In this document: positions 35,703 to 43,989 of the stretch, piece by piece | Layout of the letters: every line of letters starts with the position of its first letter | How positions within the stretch are numbered: the first letter of the stretch is position 1 | Assembly (NCBI RefSeq): GCF_003971235.1 | Contig: NZ_CP034661.1 | Span: forward strand, 2,046,001 to 2,110,000 | Direction: 5' to 3' | From: Chryseobacterium aureum | GTDB taxonomy: Bacteria; Bacteroidota; Bacteroidia; Flavobacteriales; Weeksellaceae | Length of the DNA stretch: 64,000 nucleotides | The notes under the pieces: model-generated | The model's input: only the letters and a program-made list of their open reading frames with translations | Told to the model about the DNA's origin: nothing | Databases searched by the model: none | Program-made: the position numbers and the translations under genes

Positions 35703-37445
35703 TTATTTTCCGGTCATGTTTTCAATTTCTTTCAGATAGATGGAAAGAGGTGTTCCCGTTCTTTTTTTAAAGGCTAGAGTGAAAGCCTGTTCATTATTAT
35801 ACCCTAATTCTTCGGCAATAAACGGAATTTTATAAGACCTGAATTTCCTGTCATTGGCCAGTCTGCTGATGGCGTAATCAATGCGGAGGTCATTGAGATA
35901 CGTAGCAAAGTTTTTTCCTTTGTAAGTGTTGATAATTTCCGACAGATATTTTGAGTTGGTTTTAATCTTTTTAGCCAGACTTCCCAGCGTAATTCCTTTG
36001 TTCAGAAACTGATCTTTGCTTTCAAAGATTTCAAGTTCCCTTAAAATGGTCTGGGCAATATCTTCCGAGATTGTTCTGGGAGCCCTGTCTTCTGAATTCC
36101 CAGTATTTTCTGCCGGAAGAGGTTCAGAAAAGGATTCTTTTTCCGGTTCGGATTTATAATCTCTCCCCAACCTGTTTTCATTAACCGAAAGAATCAGATC
36201 CTGAGCAATCTTTTTGTAGTTCTTTTCAGACTTCTTATATTTAAAATAAACATTGATGAATAAAAGGTGTGATATCAGCAAAAGACTTAAGACAATATAA
36301 AAAAGACTTTTTCTTTTGGTAAGCTCATTCGTAATGCTTTCTTTTTCCTGCTGAAGCTCAGGGGTATCATATCTTCTCGGAAGTTCTCTGGAAATGTATC
36401 TGAACTGATTATCCAGCACCTGATCTACTTTCAAAAACCTTTCTACATAATATAACTGCTTTTCCGTATCGCTTTTTTCTTTGTAATAATCAATAAGATA
36501 AGTGTATACATCCCTCAGCTCAGGATAGATGTAGTTGGTTTTAAGAACCATGGAATCTATCCTGCTGAAATAGTCTACGGCCTTTTCTTTTTGTAGAAGG
36601 CCGGCATAGGACTTGCCCAAATACAGAAGAGTATACTGCTGATTCTTTTTACTGCCCTTATTCTGGGTAAAGAAGTATTTTTCACATTCCAATAAGCTGT
36701 CAATCGCTTTCTGGTATTTTCTGGAGTGCAGATTATAATATCCCAGCAATCCGAGATTCTGGTAATAACGGTAAAGGTCTTTATGTTTTCTGGAATTCTG
36801 CAGCCCATCCTGTATCAGAATATAAGCTGAATCCATTTTATTGATTTCTATATAAGCATCAGCCAGGTTCAGTTTGAGCGCGTTTTTCTCATCTTCATTC
36901 ATATAATCAGCATCATAGACATAATGTTTAAGGACTTTAGCTGTTTCATCATGTTTCCCGATGTAATTATTGAGATTGGCAATACTGATGTGGGCCATGG
37001 CAATCTGCCTCTTATTTCCTTTTTCTTTTGCATACTTCAGGCTCAGAATATAATTATTCAATGCAGACTGGAGATTATCATTCTGAAAATAAAGATTTCC
37101 TCTTAACAGATAGATCCGGGCCGGATAAATATCTTCTTTAGAATTTTGGGTGATATGCTGTAAACTGTCAAGGTATTTTAAGGCCTCAGGTAAATTTTCT
37201 TCGAAATGAAGCATGATATATCCTTCAGCAATATGATCTGTATTATTTTCAGATTTTGCCTTTTTAAGATACTCTTCTGCAATACTTTTACTGTTTCCTT
37301 CTCCCGCGCGGCTTCCATAGAACTCTTTTTCAAATTCCTTATAGGTACCTTTTTCCAGCGTGTTTTTTTCTTCATTACGGGTCTGTGCATGGCAAAACAC
37401 CCACCCAATAATCAAAAACAGTAATAAATATTTTATTTTCATCAT
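35703..37445 (-). CDS. Exported-TPR / membrane / AraC-HTH hybrid regulator
   Basis: A 580-residue protein. N-terminal signal-like hydrophobic segment (KYLLLFLIIGWVFCHAQ), about 340 residues of TPR-like helical pairs (for example YLLRGNLYFQNDNLQSALNNYILSLKYAKEKG), a membrane helix at about 385-402 (LFYIVLSLLLISHLLFINVYF), then a charged linker and a C-terminal AraC-type double HTH (LGSLAKKIKTNSKYLSEIINTYKGKNFATYLNDLRIDYA ... IAEELGYNNEQAFTLAFKKRTG). This layout is common in Chryseobacterium; the TPR part presumably senses outside the cytosol. Target genes are not evident. Confidence 0.87.
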   Translation of the reverse strand: MMKIKYLLLFLIIGWVFCHAQTRNEEKNTLEKGTYKEFEKEFYGSRAGEGNSKSIAEEYLKKAKSENNTDHIAEGYIMLHFEENLPEALKYLDSLQHITQNSKEDIYPARIYLLRGNLYFQNDNLQSALNNYILSLKYAKEKGNKRQIAMAHISIANLNNYIGKHDETAKVLKHYVYDADYMNEDEKNALKLNLADAYIEINKMDSAYILIQDGLQNSRKHKDLYRYYQNLGLLGYYNLHSRKYQKAIDSLLECEKYFFTQNKGSKKNQQYTLLYLGKSYAGLLQKEKAVDYFSRIDSMVLKTNYIYPELRDVYTYLIDYYKEKSDTEKQLYYVERFLKVDQVLDNQFRYISRELPRRYDTPELQQEKESITNELTKRKSLFYIVLSLLLISHLLFINVYFKYKKSEKNYKKIAQDLILSVNENRLGRDYKSEPEKESFSEPLPAENTGNSEDRAPRTISEDIAQTILRELEIFESKDQFLNKGITLGSLAKKIKTNSKYLSEIINTYKGKNFATYLNDLRIDYAISRLANDRKFRSYKIPFIAEELGYNNEQAFTLAFKKRTGTPLSIYLKEIENMTGK

Positions 37446-37555
37446 TCATCCTAGCTATATTACAAAAATATTATTTTTCTTCAGTAGAAGCACCACTCTA
37501 TGTACTTTTTTCCGTGCGTGGGGAATAATTTTATTAAAAAACCTGCTGAAAAAAA

Positions 37556-37592
37556 CAAAAAGAGAGTACAATAGGTAGACTGCACTCTCTTC
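37556..37592 (-). terminator. Terminator of the three-gene envelope operon
   Basis: AGAGAGT / ACTCTCT arms with a run of T on the minus strand, next to the stop at 37598. Confidence 0.7.
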
Positions 37593-37597
37593 AGCAA

Positions 37598-38242
37598 TCA
37601 TTTCCATTCTACCCTGCCTTCCATATAGTATACCCTTCCCTGGTCTTCGTAAAGAAGATCATACCCTTGAGAGGTCAGGTAAAAATGACAGATCTTCATT
37701 TCATTATTCTTTTCTTTAAATTGAATAACTGGCGGACACATTTTTGCCCGATCCATTCTTTTCACTAGCAGATCAAAGTTCTTCTGAATATTCTTTTTAC
37801 TGTAGAGGGACAGCATGCGGTCATCAATAAAACGGACATATTTTAAAGAGGAAAGAGGATAACGGATCAATTTAAAAGGCTGCCCTGCCAGTTTCGCTGC
37901 ATTTTCATTGAAAAAATTGGTGATTGAAAGACTGTCGGCCGTGATTTTCTTCACCACGCTTGATTCATATCTCTGTCCATCTGCAAATTCCATACTGTAG
38001 ATGGCTTCCATTTTAATGGCAAAGCCTTTCCCTGATTTTCTTAAATCTTTAAGGTCAGTAAATTCTTTTCCTTTTTTAATGACGACCAAAACATTCCCTT
38101 CTCCAAAATCACAGTCGTAATATTTTTTATAATCAAAAGGTTCTTCTGCTTGGGTATTCACTGTGTCATTGATGGTATTTTGTGAAAAAACAGGTAGTGA
38201 AAACAGGAATAAAAAGGACAATATTAGTTTATAATTTTTCAT
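37598..38242 (-). CDS. Hypothetical exported protein
   Basis: A 214-residue protein with a signal peptide (MKNYKLILSFLFLFSLPVFSQ). The rest is soluble and basic with no recognised domain (YDCDFGEGNVLVVIKKGKEFTDLKDLRKSG...). Third gene of the operon starting at 39370, 28 bp after its neighbour. A periplasmic or surface role is inferred only from the signal peptide. Confidence 0.7.
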   Translation of the reverse strand: MKNYKLILSFLFLFSLPVFSQNTINDTVNTQAEEPFDYKKYYDCDFGEGNVLVVIKKGKEFTDLKDLRKSGKGFAIKMEAIYSMEFADGQRYESSVVKKITADSLSITNFFNENAAKLAGQPFKLIRYPLSSLKYVRFIDDRMLSLYSKKNIQKNFDLLVKRMDRAKMCPPVIQFKEKNNEMKICHFYLTSQGYDLLYEDQGRVYYMEGRVEWK

Positions 38243-38270
38243 GATTGTTAGGTTTAATGGTTTATATTAT

Positions 38271-38735
38271 TTAAAAGACCAGGTTAATTCCTATACCGAA
38301 GCGGAATCCTTCAACTGGGAATGGTTTATAGGTATTATATTCGAAATTGTACCCGAATTCTGCACAAAAAAAATGGTAAAAACTGATTCCTGCTTTGGGT
38401 GAAACCGTATAAGGCGAAACTCCTGCACCGGCATATAGAGATGATACCTCCGCGCCATCCCTGAACGAAACCACTTTTCTGAAATAATCAAACTCCGGAA
38501 TAACCAGAAATCTTCTTTCATCCCACCAGTTAAAGTGACCTCTTAAGCTATAGTAATTCTTATCACCGTCAGTCAGTTTTGTTCCTACTGACAGAAATGT
38601 CTTTTTATCCATTGAAGTTCCTTCAATTCTGGTACTGAGAAGAATGACCAGCCATTTTTTCTCTTTAATTTCTTCAAATTGAGCTTTCAGAAGGCCACAA
38701 AGAAGTAGTGCGGTGATTGCAACAAACTTTTTCAT
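38271..38735 (-). CDS. Hypothetical exported beta-rich protein
   Basis: A 154-residue protein with a signal peptide (MKKFVAITALLLCGLLKAQ). Alternating amphipathic strands such as YYSLRGHFNWWDERRFLVIPEFDYF and the ending GFRFGIGINLVF suggest a small outer-membrane barrel, but it is short. Its ATG overlaps the upstream stop by 4 bp (ATGA), showing coupling to the gene at 38732-39370. Confidence 0.7.
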   Translation of the reverse strand: MKKFVAITALLLCGLLKAQFEEIKEKKWLVILLSTRIEGTSMDKKTFLSVGTKLTDGDKNYYSLRGHFNWWDERRFLVIPEFDYFRKVVSFRDGAEVSSLYAGAGVSPYTVSPKAGISFYHFFCAEFGYNFEYNTYKPFPVEGFRFGIGINLVF

Positions 38736-39370
38736 GACTTCTTATTGACTTTCTGTTTCTTAAAATTCCAGTTGATTAAAGGAAGCTTTCTTCTTCCGTT
38801 TTCATTCCATCCGCCAATTTGTATGCCTTGGAAATCTTCACATTTATTGTACAAACCGATTTGTATTCCCCTGCATTTATTACCGATATTGGCCAAGGGG
38901 GCCACAGAAACACCTTTCATCTCATGATGAAGATTAAAAAAAGGTGAAACAGACATACCATGGGTTACTGCGTAGGTATTCATATTACTCGACACATTGA
39001 CCTCTAGTCCATTGGTAACCGTGGGTTCCATATTGATGAGCGATAGCTGAAGTCCATTGATGGTATTCATCTTCTCACGCGGAACAATTACATAATCACC
39101 ATTGCTGGGTATTCGCAGGTTGAACAGCATTAACGGCGGCAGAAAAATGCCCAGAAAATTGAAACCCATTCCCAGCCCGTTTACTTTTTTAGGTTTAAAA
39201 TGATCTTCATCATCATTATATTTAAATAAAATTCCATTGACATTTCGGACGTTCTTTGAGGGAGAAGCTGCTATTAATCTGGGTTTCAAAGAATCAACTT
39301 TTAAACTGTCTGATGCATATGCCAGACTGCCGGATAAAAGAACTGCTGTGAATAAAATTCGTGCTTTCAT
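38732..39370 (-). CDS. Exported repeat protein (LA_2272-like surface repeats)
   Basis: A 212-residue protein with a signal peptide (MKARILFTAVLLSGSLAYAS). The second half carries short repeats of the type NGLQLSLINMEPTVTNGLEVNVSSN, KGVSVAPLANIGNKCRGIQIGLYNKCEDFQGIQIGGWN, resembling LA_2272-type surface repeats. First gene of the three-gene envelope operon and divergent from an HTH regulator, whose palindromic operator has a second copy 86 bp upstream of this start. Function unknown. Confidence 0.72.
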   Translation of the reverse strand: MKARILFTAVLLSGSLAYASDSLKVDSLKPRLIAASPSKNVRNVNGILFKYNDDEDHFKPKKVNGLGMGFNFLGIFLPPLMLFNLRIPSNGDYVIVPREKMNTINGLQLSLINMEPTVTNGLEVNVSSNMNTYAVTHGMSVSPFFNLHHEMKGVSVAPLANIGNKCRGIQIGLYNKCEDFQGIQIGGWNENGRRKLPLINWNFKKQKVNKKS

Positions 39371-39455
39371 AACTCGTTATTTTAAAATTACAGTTCAAAA
39401 TTATCAGCAGAAGCCCTGATTCCGAATGTGAAAAAAAATTAAAAAAAATATCATG

Positions 39456-39474
39456 TTTGCGAAAATCACAAAAC
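39456..39474. promoter_or_regulatory. Operator copy 1 (one mismatch)
   Basis: TTTGCGAAAATCACAAAAC; compared with the copy at 39663 one base differs, breaking one pair of the palindrome. 86 bp upstream of the envelope operon start. Confidence 0.5.
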
Positions 39475-39476
39475 GT

Positions 39477-39623
39477 GGGCTGGAAGCTGGAAGAAGGAGG
39501 CTGGAAGTTACTTTGGGTGATCAATAGTACTAGCGATTATAAATTCAGTTACTTTTAAATTGTTATTGCTTCTTTCGCCCTGCAAGACTTCCCTTCTCCC
39601 AGCTTCAAGCTTCCAGCCTTCTC
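39477..39623. repeat. MITE-like element with purine-rich inverted ends, copy 1
   Basis: Left end 39477-39511 (GGGCTGGAAGCTGGAAGAAG...) and right end 39586-39623 are imperfect inverted repeats, with an AT-rich 75-bp middle. Related ends occur at 61876-62030 and 45105-45136. Confidence 0.6.
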
Positions 39624-39662
39624 AACAGAAAATCAAAAACTCTTTCCACAAAAAATGCTACA

Positions 39663-39681
39663 TTTGTGAAAATCACAAAAC
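39663..39681. promoter_or_regulatory. Operator copy 2, perfect palindrome overlapping the HTH gene start
   Basis: TTTGTGA-AAA-TCACAAA, perfect 7-bp arms, ending 3 bp before the regulator ATG; suggests autoregulation. Confidence 0.6.
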
Positions 39682-39682
39682 C

Positions 39683-40612
39683 ATGCACCAGGAAGCTCTG
39701 CTCAAGGAAATCCGAAGAAAAATTGGTGAAAAATCTTTAAATGATGAGATTGCCAACATCCTTAATATCAGTTATGACGCGGCTCACAGAAGGACTTCAC
39801 TAAAAGCTAAATTCAGTTTTGAAGAAGCACTGGAACTCGCCCAATATTATCAGATTTCACTGGATCAGTTTCTGGGAACGGAAAACCAGCTGGTTGTCAA
39901 GAGAACACAGCCTGTAAGAACTACCGAAGATCTTTTAAATTATTTTGAGAACTCTCTGAAGATTTTGAATGTTTTTCAGAATATTACCCACTCCAAAGTA
40001 TTTTACTCTGCGAAGGATATTCCGTTTTTTTATACCATTTCAGATTCAGTGCTTTCACGTTTCAAGTTCTATGTCTGGATGAATTTATTGAATCAGGATA
40101 AGTTTTTAAGTCCGTTTCATGAATTTAATATGGAATACCATTCTGTAAAAAATGACCTGCTGAAAGACCTTTATGATAAGCAAAACGTAACGGAAATATG
40201 GAATGACACCACGATTATGAGTGCTTTAAGGCAAATTTCTTTTTACTATGAAATGGGATTATTAAAGAAAAATGATGTGGACCTTATTCTGGAAGACCTG
40301 AGAAAATTACTGGAAGCGCTCGAAATCAAAACTCTGGAAAAAACTAATTTTCAGATCTATGTGAATGATTTAGTCATTTTAAACAACAGTATTTTATTTA
40401 AAAATGAAGAACAGTGTTCCTTTTTTGTACCTTTCAGCATGTTCGGATATATGATGACCAATGATAAAATGACATGTGAGGATTCTCTGAGTTATTTTGA
40501 GCATCAGATCAAGAACTCCAGGTCGCTGAATGAATCCGGAAACCGGGAAAGGAAAATGTTCTTTAATAAAATGTATGAGCAGATTGACCGGTTACAGCAA
40601 AATTTATCCTGA
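39683..40612 (+). CDS. XRE-like HTH transcriptional regulator with large C-terminal domain
   Basis: A 309-residue regulator from MHQEALLKEIRRKIGEKSLN. The N-terminal 65 residues form an HTH with NILNISYDAAHRRTSLKAKFSFEEALELAQYYQISLDQFLG; the remaining 240 residues are helical, unrecognised, and may sense a ligand. A longer frame from 39560 covers the repeat element and is not used. A palindromic operator overlaps the start, and a second copy lies before the divergent envelope operon, suggesting auto- and cross-regulation. Confidence 0.8.
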   Translation: MHQEALLKEIRRKIGEKSLNDEIANILNISYDAAHRRTSLKAKFSFEEALELAQYYQISLDQFLGTENQLVVKRTQPVRTTEDLLNYFENSLKILNVFQNITHSKVFYSAKDIPFFYTISDSVLSRFKFYVWMNLLNQDKFLSPFHEFNMEYHSVKNDLLKDLYDKQNVTEIWNDTTIMSALRQISFYYEMGLLKKNDVDLILEDLRKLLEALEIKTLEKTNFQIYVNDLVILNNSILFKNEEQCSFFVPFSMFGYMMTNDKMTCEDSLSYFEHQIKNSRSLNESGNRERKMFFNKMYEQIDRLQQNLS

Positions 40613-40634
40613 ACCGTCTTTTCCATCCCATTCA

Positions 40635-40674
40635 CGATTTGGATACATCATTCCCCGATTCGGCTACATTTCCC
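40635..40674. promoter_or_regulatory. Tandem direct repeat upstream of the SDR gene (AraC-type site)
   Basis: CGATTTGGATACATcattCCC (40635-40655) and CGATTCGGCTACATttCCC (40656-40674) start 21 bp apart, two helical turns, as expected for AraC-family half-sites. A -7-like CATCTTTG follows about 20 bp downstream. Confidence 0.5.
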
Positions 40675-40727
40675 TTTTCGTAACTTGCCATCTTTGTACC
40701 ATCATTTAAACAGAAAAATATTTAAAA

Positions 40728-41567
40728 ATGGAAACAAAAAAAGTATGGTTCGTGACAGGAGCTTCGAAAGGCTTAGGATTCGAACTGGTAAAAAAATTAC
40801 TATCTGAAGGGTTTCAGGTTGCTGCTACAAGCCGTACCGTTGAATCCCTGATCTCCACCATCGGAGCTGTTTCAGAAAACTTCCTTCCACTTGGTGCCAA
40901 CATTACAGACAATAATGAAATCAAATCTGCTATTGAAAAAACAGTGAATCATTTCGGAAGAATTGATGTGGTTGTGAATAATGCAGGCTACGGACAAATC
41001 GGAACGCTGGAAGAGCTTACCGATGAAGAAGCAAGAGAAAATTATGCGGTAAACGTTTTCGGAACTTTAAATGTCATCAGAAATGCAATGCCCTATCTTC
41101 GTGAACAAAGATCAGGCAACATCTTCAATATTTCTTCTGTGGGAGGATATTCTGCTAATTTTCCGGGCTGGGGAATCTACTGTTCTACAAAATTTGCCGT
41201 TGCCGGATTTACGGAGGCGCTGGCTGAAGAAGTAAAAGATTTCGGAGTGCATGCTACTGTTGTATATCCGGGATATTTCCGTACCGATTTTTTAACTAAA
41301 GATTCTGTGAAGACACCTGCCTATCCTATTCAGGCTTATGAAGCAGCAAGAAATTCGGAACAGGCCCACCTTAATGAGATTAATGGAAATCAGCCAAATG
41401 ATCCGGAAAAAGCAGCCGATGTACTGATCCAGATCAGCAAAGAGGAAAATCCTCCCGTACATTTATTGCTGGGAGTAGGAACACTGGAATTTCTGAATAA
41501 CAAAATTGATATTTTAAAGAAGGACGCGGAGAAATGGGAAAGTCTTACCGTTTCTACGGCCATTTAA
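40728..41567 (+). CDS. Short-chain dehydrogenase/reductase
   Basis: A 279-residue cytosolic classical SDR. Cofactor motif TGASKGLG (about 11-18), NNAGYG (about 85-90), and the catalytic Ser in NISSVGG with YCSTK (Tyr/Lys, about 149-153). Arg-containing AATSRTVES after beta-2 suggests NADP preference. The substrate is unknown. The tandem repeat upstream and an AraC regulator 130 bp downstream suggest inducible control. Confidence 0.9.
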   Translation: METKKVWFVTGASKGLGFELVKKLLSEGFQVAATSRTVESLISTIGAVSENFLPLGANITDNNEIKSAIEKTVNHFGRIDVVVNNAGYGQIGTLEELTDEEARENYAVNVFGTLNVIRNAMPYLREQRSGNIFNISSVGGYSANFPGWGIYCSTKFAVAGFTEALAEEVKDFGVHATVVYPGYFRTDFLTKDSVKTPAYPIQAYEAARNSEQAHLNEINGNQPNDPEKAADVLIQISKEENPPVHLLLGVGTLEFLNNKIDILKKDAEKWESLTVSTAI

Positions 41568-41580
41568 ATCTGATAATTTC

Positions 41581-41660
41581 TTCAACTCCGTTCAGCAGGG
41601 CATCTGAAATACAATTTTAGAAAAGTCCATCTGGCCGGGGTTGAAGGCTTTTAAAATCAA
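41581..41660. repeat. Degenerate GGCTTCGACTCCGCTCAGCC-type repeat
   Basis: TTCAACTCCGTTCAGCAGGGCAT resembles the right end of the GIY-YIG repeat (16-17 of 23 bases), with GGCCGGGGTTGAAGGCTTTT about 55 bp on as the inverted partner. Probably an old copy. Confidence 0.35.
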
Positions 41661-41698
41661 TATATTATACTTTTGTAAAAACAACTAACTTAGCTCTT

Positions 41699-42613
41699 AT
41701 GAAACAGCCTGTTCATTTTAACTCTATTTCAGATTTTCATGCTTTCTGTGGTCTTCCTCATCCTGAACATCCGCTGATCAGTTTGATAGACTACAGTAAA
41801 GTGCGGTATGTTGTAGATCATGAAGAACTGAAATGGATTCAGAATTTCTACTCTATTGGCCTAAAAAAGAATGTCAGTCCCAAGTTCAATTATGGGCAGC
41901 AACAATATGATTTCGATTCAGGAGTGTTGTGCTTTGTATCACCACAGCAATATTTAAGTCTAGAAATCAATCCGGATGTAGAAGTAGAGCCTACCGGATT
42001 TTTATTGCTGATTCATCCTGATTTTTTGTGGAACACCTCTTTAACAAAGAAAATAAAATCCTATGATTTCTTCAGTTACCAGGTGAAAGAGGCGCTTTTT
42101 CTTTCAGATAAAGAAGAGAAAACCCTTGTGGATATTTTTAAAAATATTGAGCGGGAATATCAGACCAATACAGATAGATTCACCCAAGAGCTGATTATTG
42201 CCCAGATTGAGTTACTGCTGGTGTACTCTGAGCGTTTTTATGAACGCCAGTTTTTTACCAGAAAAAAGTCCAGTCATGAATTATTATACAAGTTTGAGGA
42301 CATTCTTTCCCAATATTTTGAAAGCGGTAATCTGCTTGAAAACGGCATCCCGTCTGTGAAATGTATTGCCGATCAGATGAATATTTCGCCTAATTATCTT
42401 GGAACACTTTTGCGTCTTCATACCCAGCAAAACACCCAGCAGCATATTCAGAATAAATTAATAGATTGTGCTAAAGAACGTTTAAGCACCACACGTTTAT
42501 CTGTCAGTGAAATTGCTTATGAACTGGGGTTTGAACATCCACAATCTTTCAGCAAGCTTTTTAAACAGAAAACCAATCAGTCTCCGGGAGAATTCAGGAA
42601 AATGTTTAATTAG
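41699..42613 (+). CDS. AraC-family transcriptional regulator
   Basis: A 304-residue regulator: an N-terminal effector domain of about 195 residues (cupin-like strand pattern, FDSGVLCFVSPQQYLSL) and a C-terminal AraC HTH with VKCIADQMNISPNYLGTLLRLHTQQN and VSEIAYELGFEHPQSFSKLFKQKTNQSPGEFRK. The upstream SDR gene, with an AraC-type tandem site, is its likely target. Confidence 0.9.
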   Translation: MKQPVHFNSISDFHAFCGLPHPEHPLISLIDYSKVRYVVDHEELKWIQNFYSIGLKKNVSPKFNYGQQQYDFDSGVLCFVSPQQYLSLEINPDVEVEPTGFLLLIHPDFLWNTSLTKKIKSYDFFSYQVKEALFLSDKEEKTLVDIFKNIEREYQTNTDRFTQELIIAQIELLLVYSERFYERQFFTRKKSSHELLYKFEDILSQYFESGNLLENGIPSVKCIADQMNISPNYLGTLLRLHTQQNTQQHIQNKLIDCAKERLSTTRLSVSEIAYELGFEHPQSFSKLFKQKTNQSPGEFRKMFN

Positions 42614-42674
42614 AGGCTTCGTTTAGTAAGTTTAAAGATAGTAAATAGGCAGATGACGAATATATAAAGCAAGC

Positions 42675-42743
42675 TATTGCTTATTGCTTATTGCTTATTG
42701 CTTATTGCTTATTGCTTATTGCTTATTGCTTATTGCTTATTGC
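42675..42743. repeat. Heptamer array (TTATTGC)x9
   Basis: Nine exact copies of TTATTGC (42681-42743) preceded by a partial one, between the convergent ends of the AraC gene and rimM. Confidence 0.95.
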
Positions 42744-42747
42744 AAAA

Positions 42748-43290
42748 TTATTCGTCTTTCTTAGAAGGGATCAGAAAAACATCAATAAGCCCTTCAGGAA
42801 GTTCCATTTTGATTGTTCTTTCTTCCCTGTCAACGTCAAGAATCCAGTCTTTGATCATAGGAATCACCACTTCTTTTCCATCCAGATTGGTAATGAAATA
42901 CACCTGTGCTGTTTGATCGTTTACGGATCTGATCACTCCGCAGTTGTTATCATCCTGATCAAAAATTTCAAACCCGATGATTTCGTGGTAATAGAATTGT
43001 TTTCCTGAAAGTTTGGGTAGTGAAGCAAGCGGAAGGTAAACACTTTTACCCAGCACCTGATCTACCATAGCTTCAGAAGAATTTTTGAATGCAATATTGA
43101 GAGCATCCAGTTTGCTCCATGATGATTTTTCAATAAAAAATGGAACCAATAATCCGTTAATTTCAACGAATATTGATTCCAATTTATTGTAAAGCTCGGG
43201 TTGGTCGGTATCCAGTTTAAGGATAACGTTACCCGCAAGTCCGTGTCTGCGTGTGATTTTACCTAAAAAATAGCAATCTTCTTTACGCAT
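42748..43290 (-). CDS. rimM: Ribosome maturation factor RimM
   Basis: A 180-residue 30S assembly factor that binds S19. Family blocks: FLGKITRRHGLAGNVILKLDTDQPE at the start, and the PRC-barrel C-terminal half with FYYHEIIGFEIFD, VYFITNLDGKEVVIPMIKDWILDVD and LPEGLIDVF. It follows rpsP by 15 bp, the usual rpsP-rimM order. Confidence 0.95.
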   Translation of the reverse strand: MRKEDCYFLGKITRRHGLAGNVILKLDTDQPELYNKLESIFVEINGLLVPFFIEKSSWSKLDALNIAFKNSSEAMVDQVLGKSVYLPLASLPKLSGKQFYYHEIIGFEIFDQDDNNCGVIRSVNDQTAQVYFITNLDGKEVVIPMIKDWILDVDREERTIKMELPEGLIDVFLIPSKKDE

Positions 43291-43305
43291 AACAGGGGTT
43301 TGTTC

Positions 43306-43872
43306 TTAAGCTTCAGTGTTTTCTTCAGTTTCAGCAGCAGGAGCTTCTCCTTCTTCAGCTTCAGCAACAACTTCTTCAGCAGGTGCGTTAGCAGCTTCTT
43401 CAGCAGCTTTAGCATCAGCCTCAGCTTGTACAGCTGCAGCAACTCTAGCTTCGTTTACTTTTACTTCAGCTTCAAAAGCAGCTTTCTTAGCATCTGCTTT
43501 AGCAGTTGCCAAACCTTCTACTTTACCTTGTACTTTAGCATCTTTAGCTTCTACCCAAGCATTGAATCTTTTTTCAGCTTCAGCTTCGTCAAAAGCGCCT
43601 TTTGCTACACCACCTTGTAAGTGTTTTTTGTAAAGAGCACCTTTGTAAGATAGAATAGCTCTAGCAGTATCAGTAGGCTGAGCACCGTTGTTTAACCACT
43701 TTACAGCAGAATCAACGTTCAATTCGATAGTTGCAGGGTTAGTAATTGGATTGTAAGTTCCTAGTTTTTCGATGAATCTACCATCTCTTCTCGCTCTAGA
43801 ATCTGCAACCACGATGTGGAAAAAAGGTTTTCCTTTTTTACCGTGTCTTTGTAATCTGATTTTTACTGACAT
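43306..43872 (-). CDS. rpsP: 30S ribosomal protein S16 with Ala/Glu-rich tail
   Basis: A 188-residue S16. The N-terminal 80-residue core is typical: SVKIRLQRHGKKGKPFFHIVVADSRARRDGRFIEKLGTYNP and SAVKWLNNGAQPTDTARAILSYKGALYKKHL. From about residue 90 there is a low-complexity Ala/Lys/Glu-rich extension ending in an acidic tail (ETEENTEA). Such tails occur in Bacteroidetes S16; the role is unknown. Upstream partner of rimM. Confidence 0.96.
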   Translation of the reverse strand: MSVKIRLQRHGKKGKPFFHIVVADSRARRDGRFIEKLGTYNPITNPATIELNVDSAVKWLNNGAQPTDTARAILSYKGALYKKHLQGGVAKGAFDEAEAEKRFNAWVEAKDAKVQGKVEGLATAKADAKKAAFEAEVKVNEARVAAAVQAEADAKAAEEAANAPAEEVVAEAEEGEAPAAETEENTEA

Positions 43873-43989
43873 AATGTTTGAATTTTACGGGAACTCGTCC
43901 CAGTTAAATATTTAAGAGTGCAAAGATAGTAAAAAAGTTTGAAGTAAAAAGCTTCGGATAAAAAGTTTTATCAATTCAATTTATTTTTT

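Larger units (their letters stand above)
39371..39682. other. 312-bp divergent intergenic region with two operators and a MITE-like element
   Basis: Between the envelope operon and the HTH regulator. It holds two near-identical 19-bp operator sites (39456-39474, 39663-39681) and, between them, an inverted-repeat element 39477-39623. No coding signal. Confidence 0.7.

Noticed and set aside
43300..43633. Two Ser/Phe- and Ala/Ser-rich plus-strand frames
   Set aside because: They are shadows of the low-complexity tail of S16 on the minus strand.
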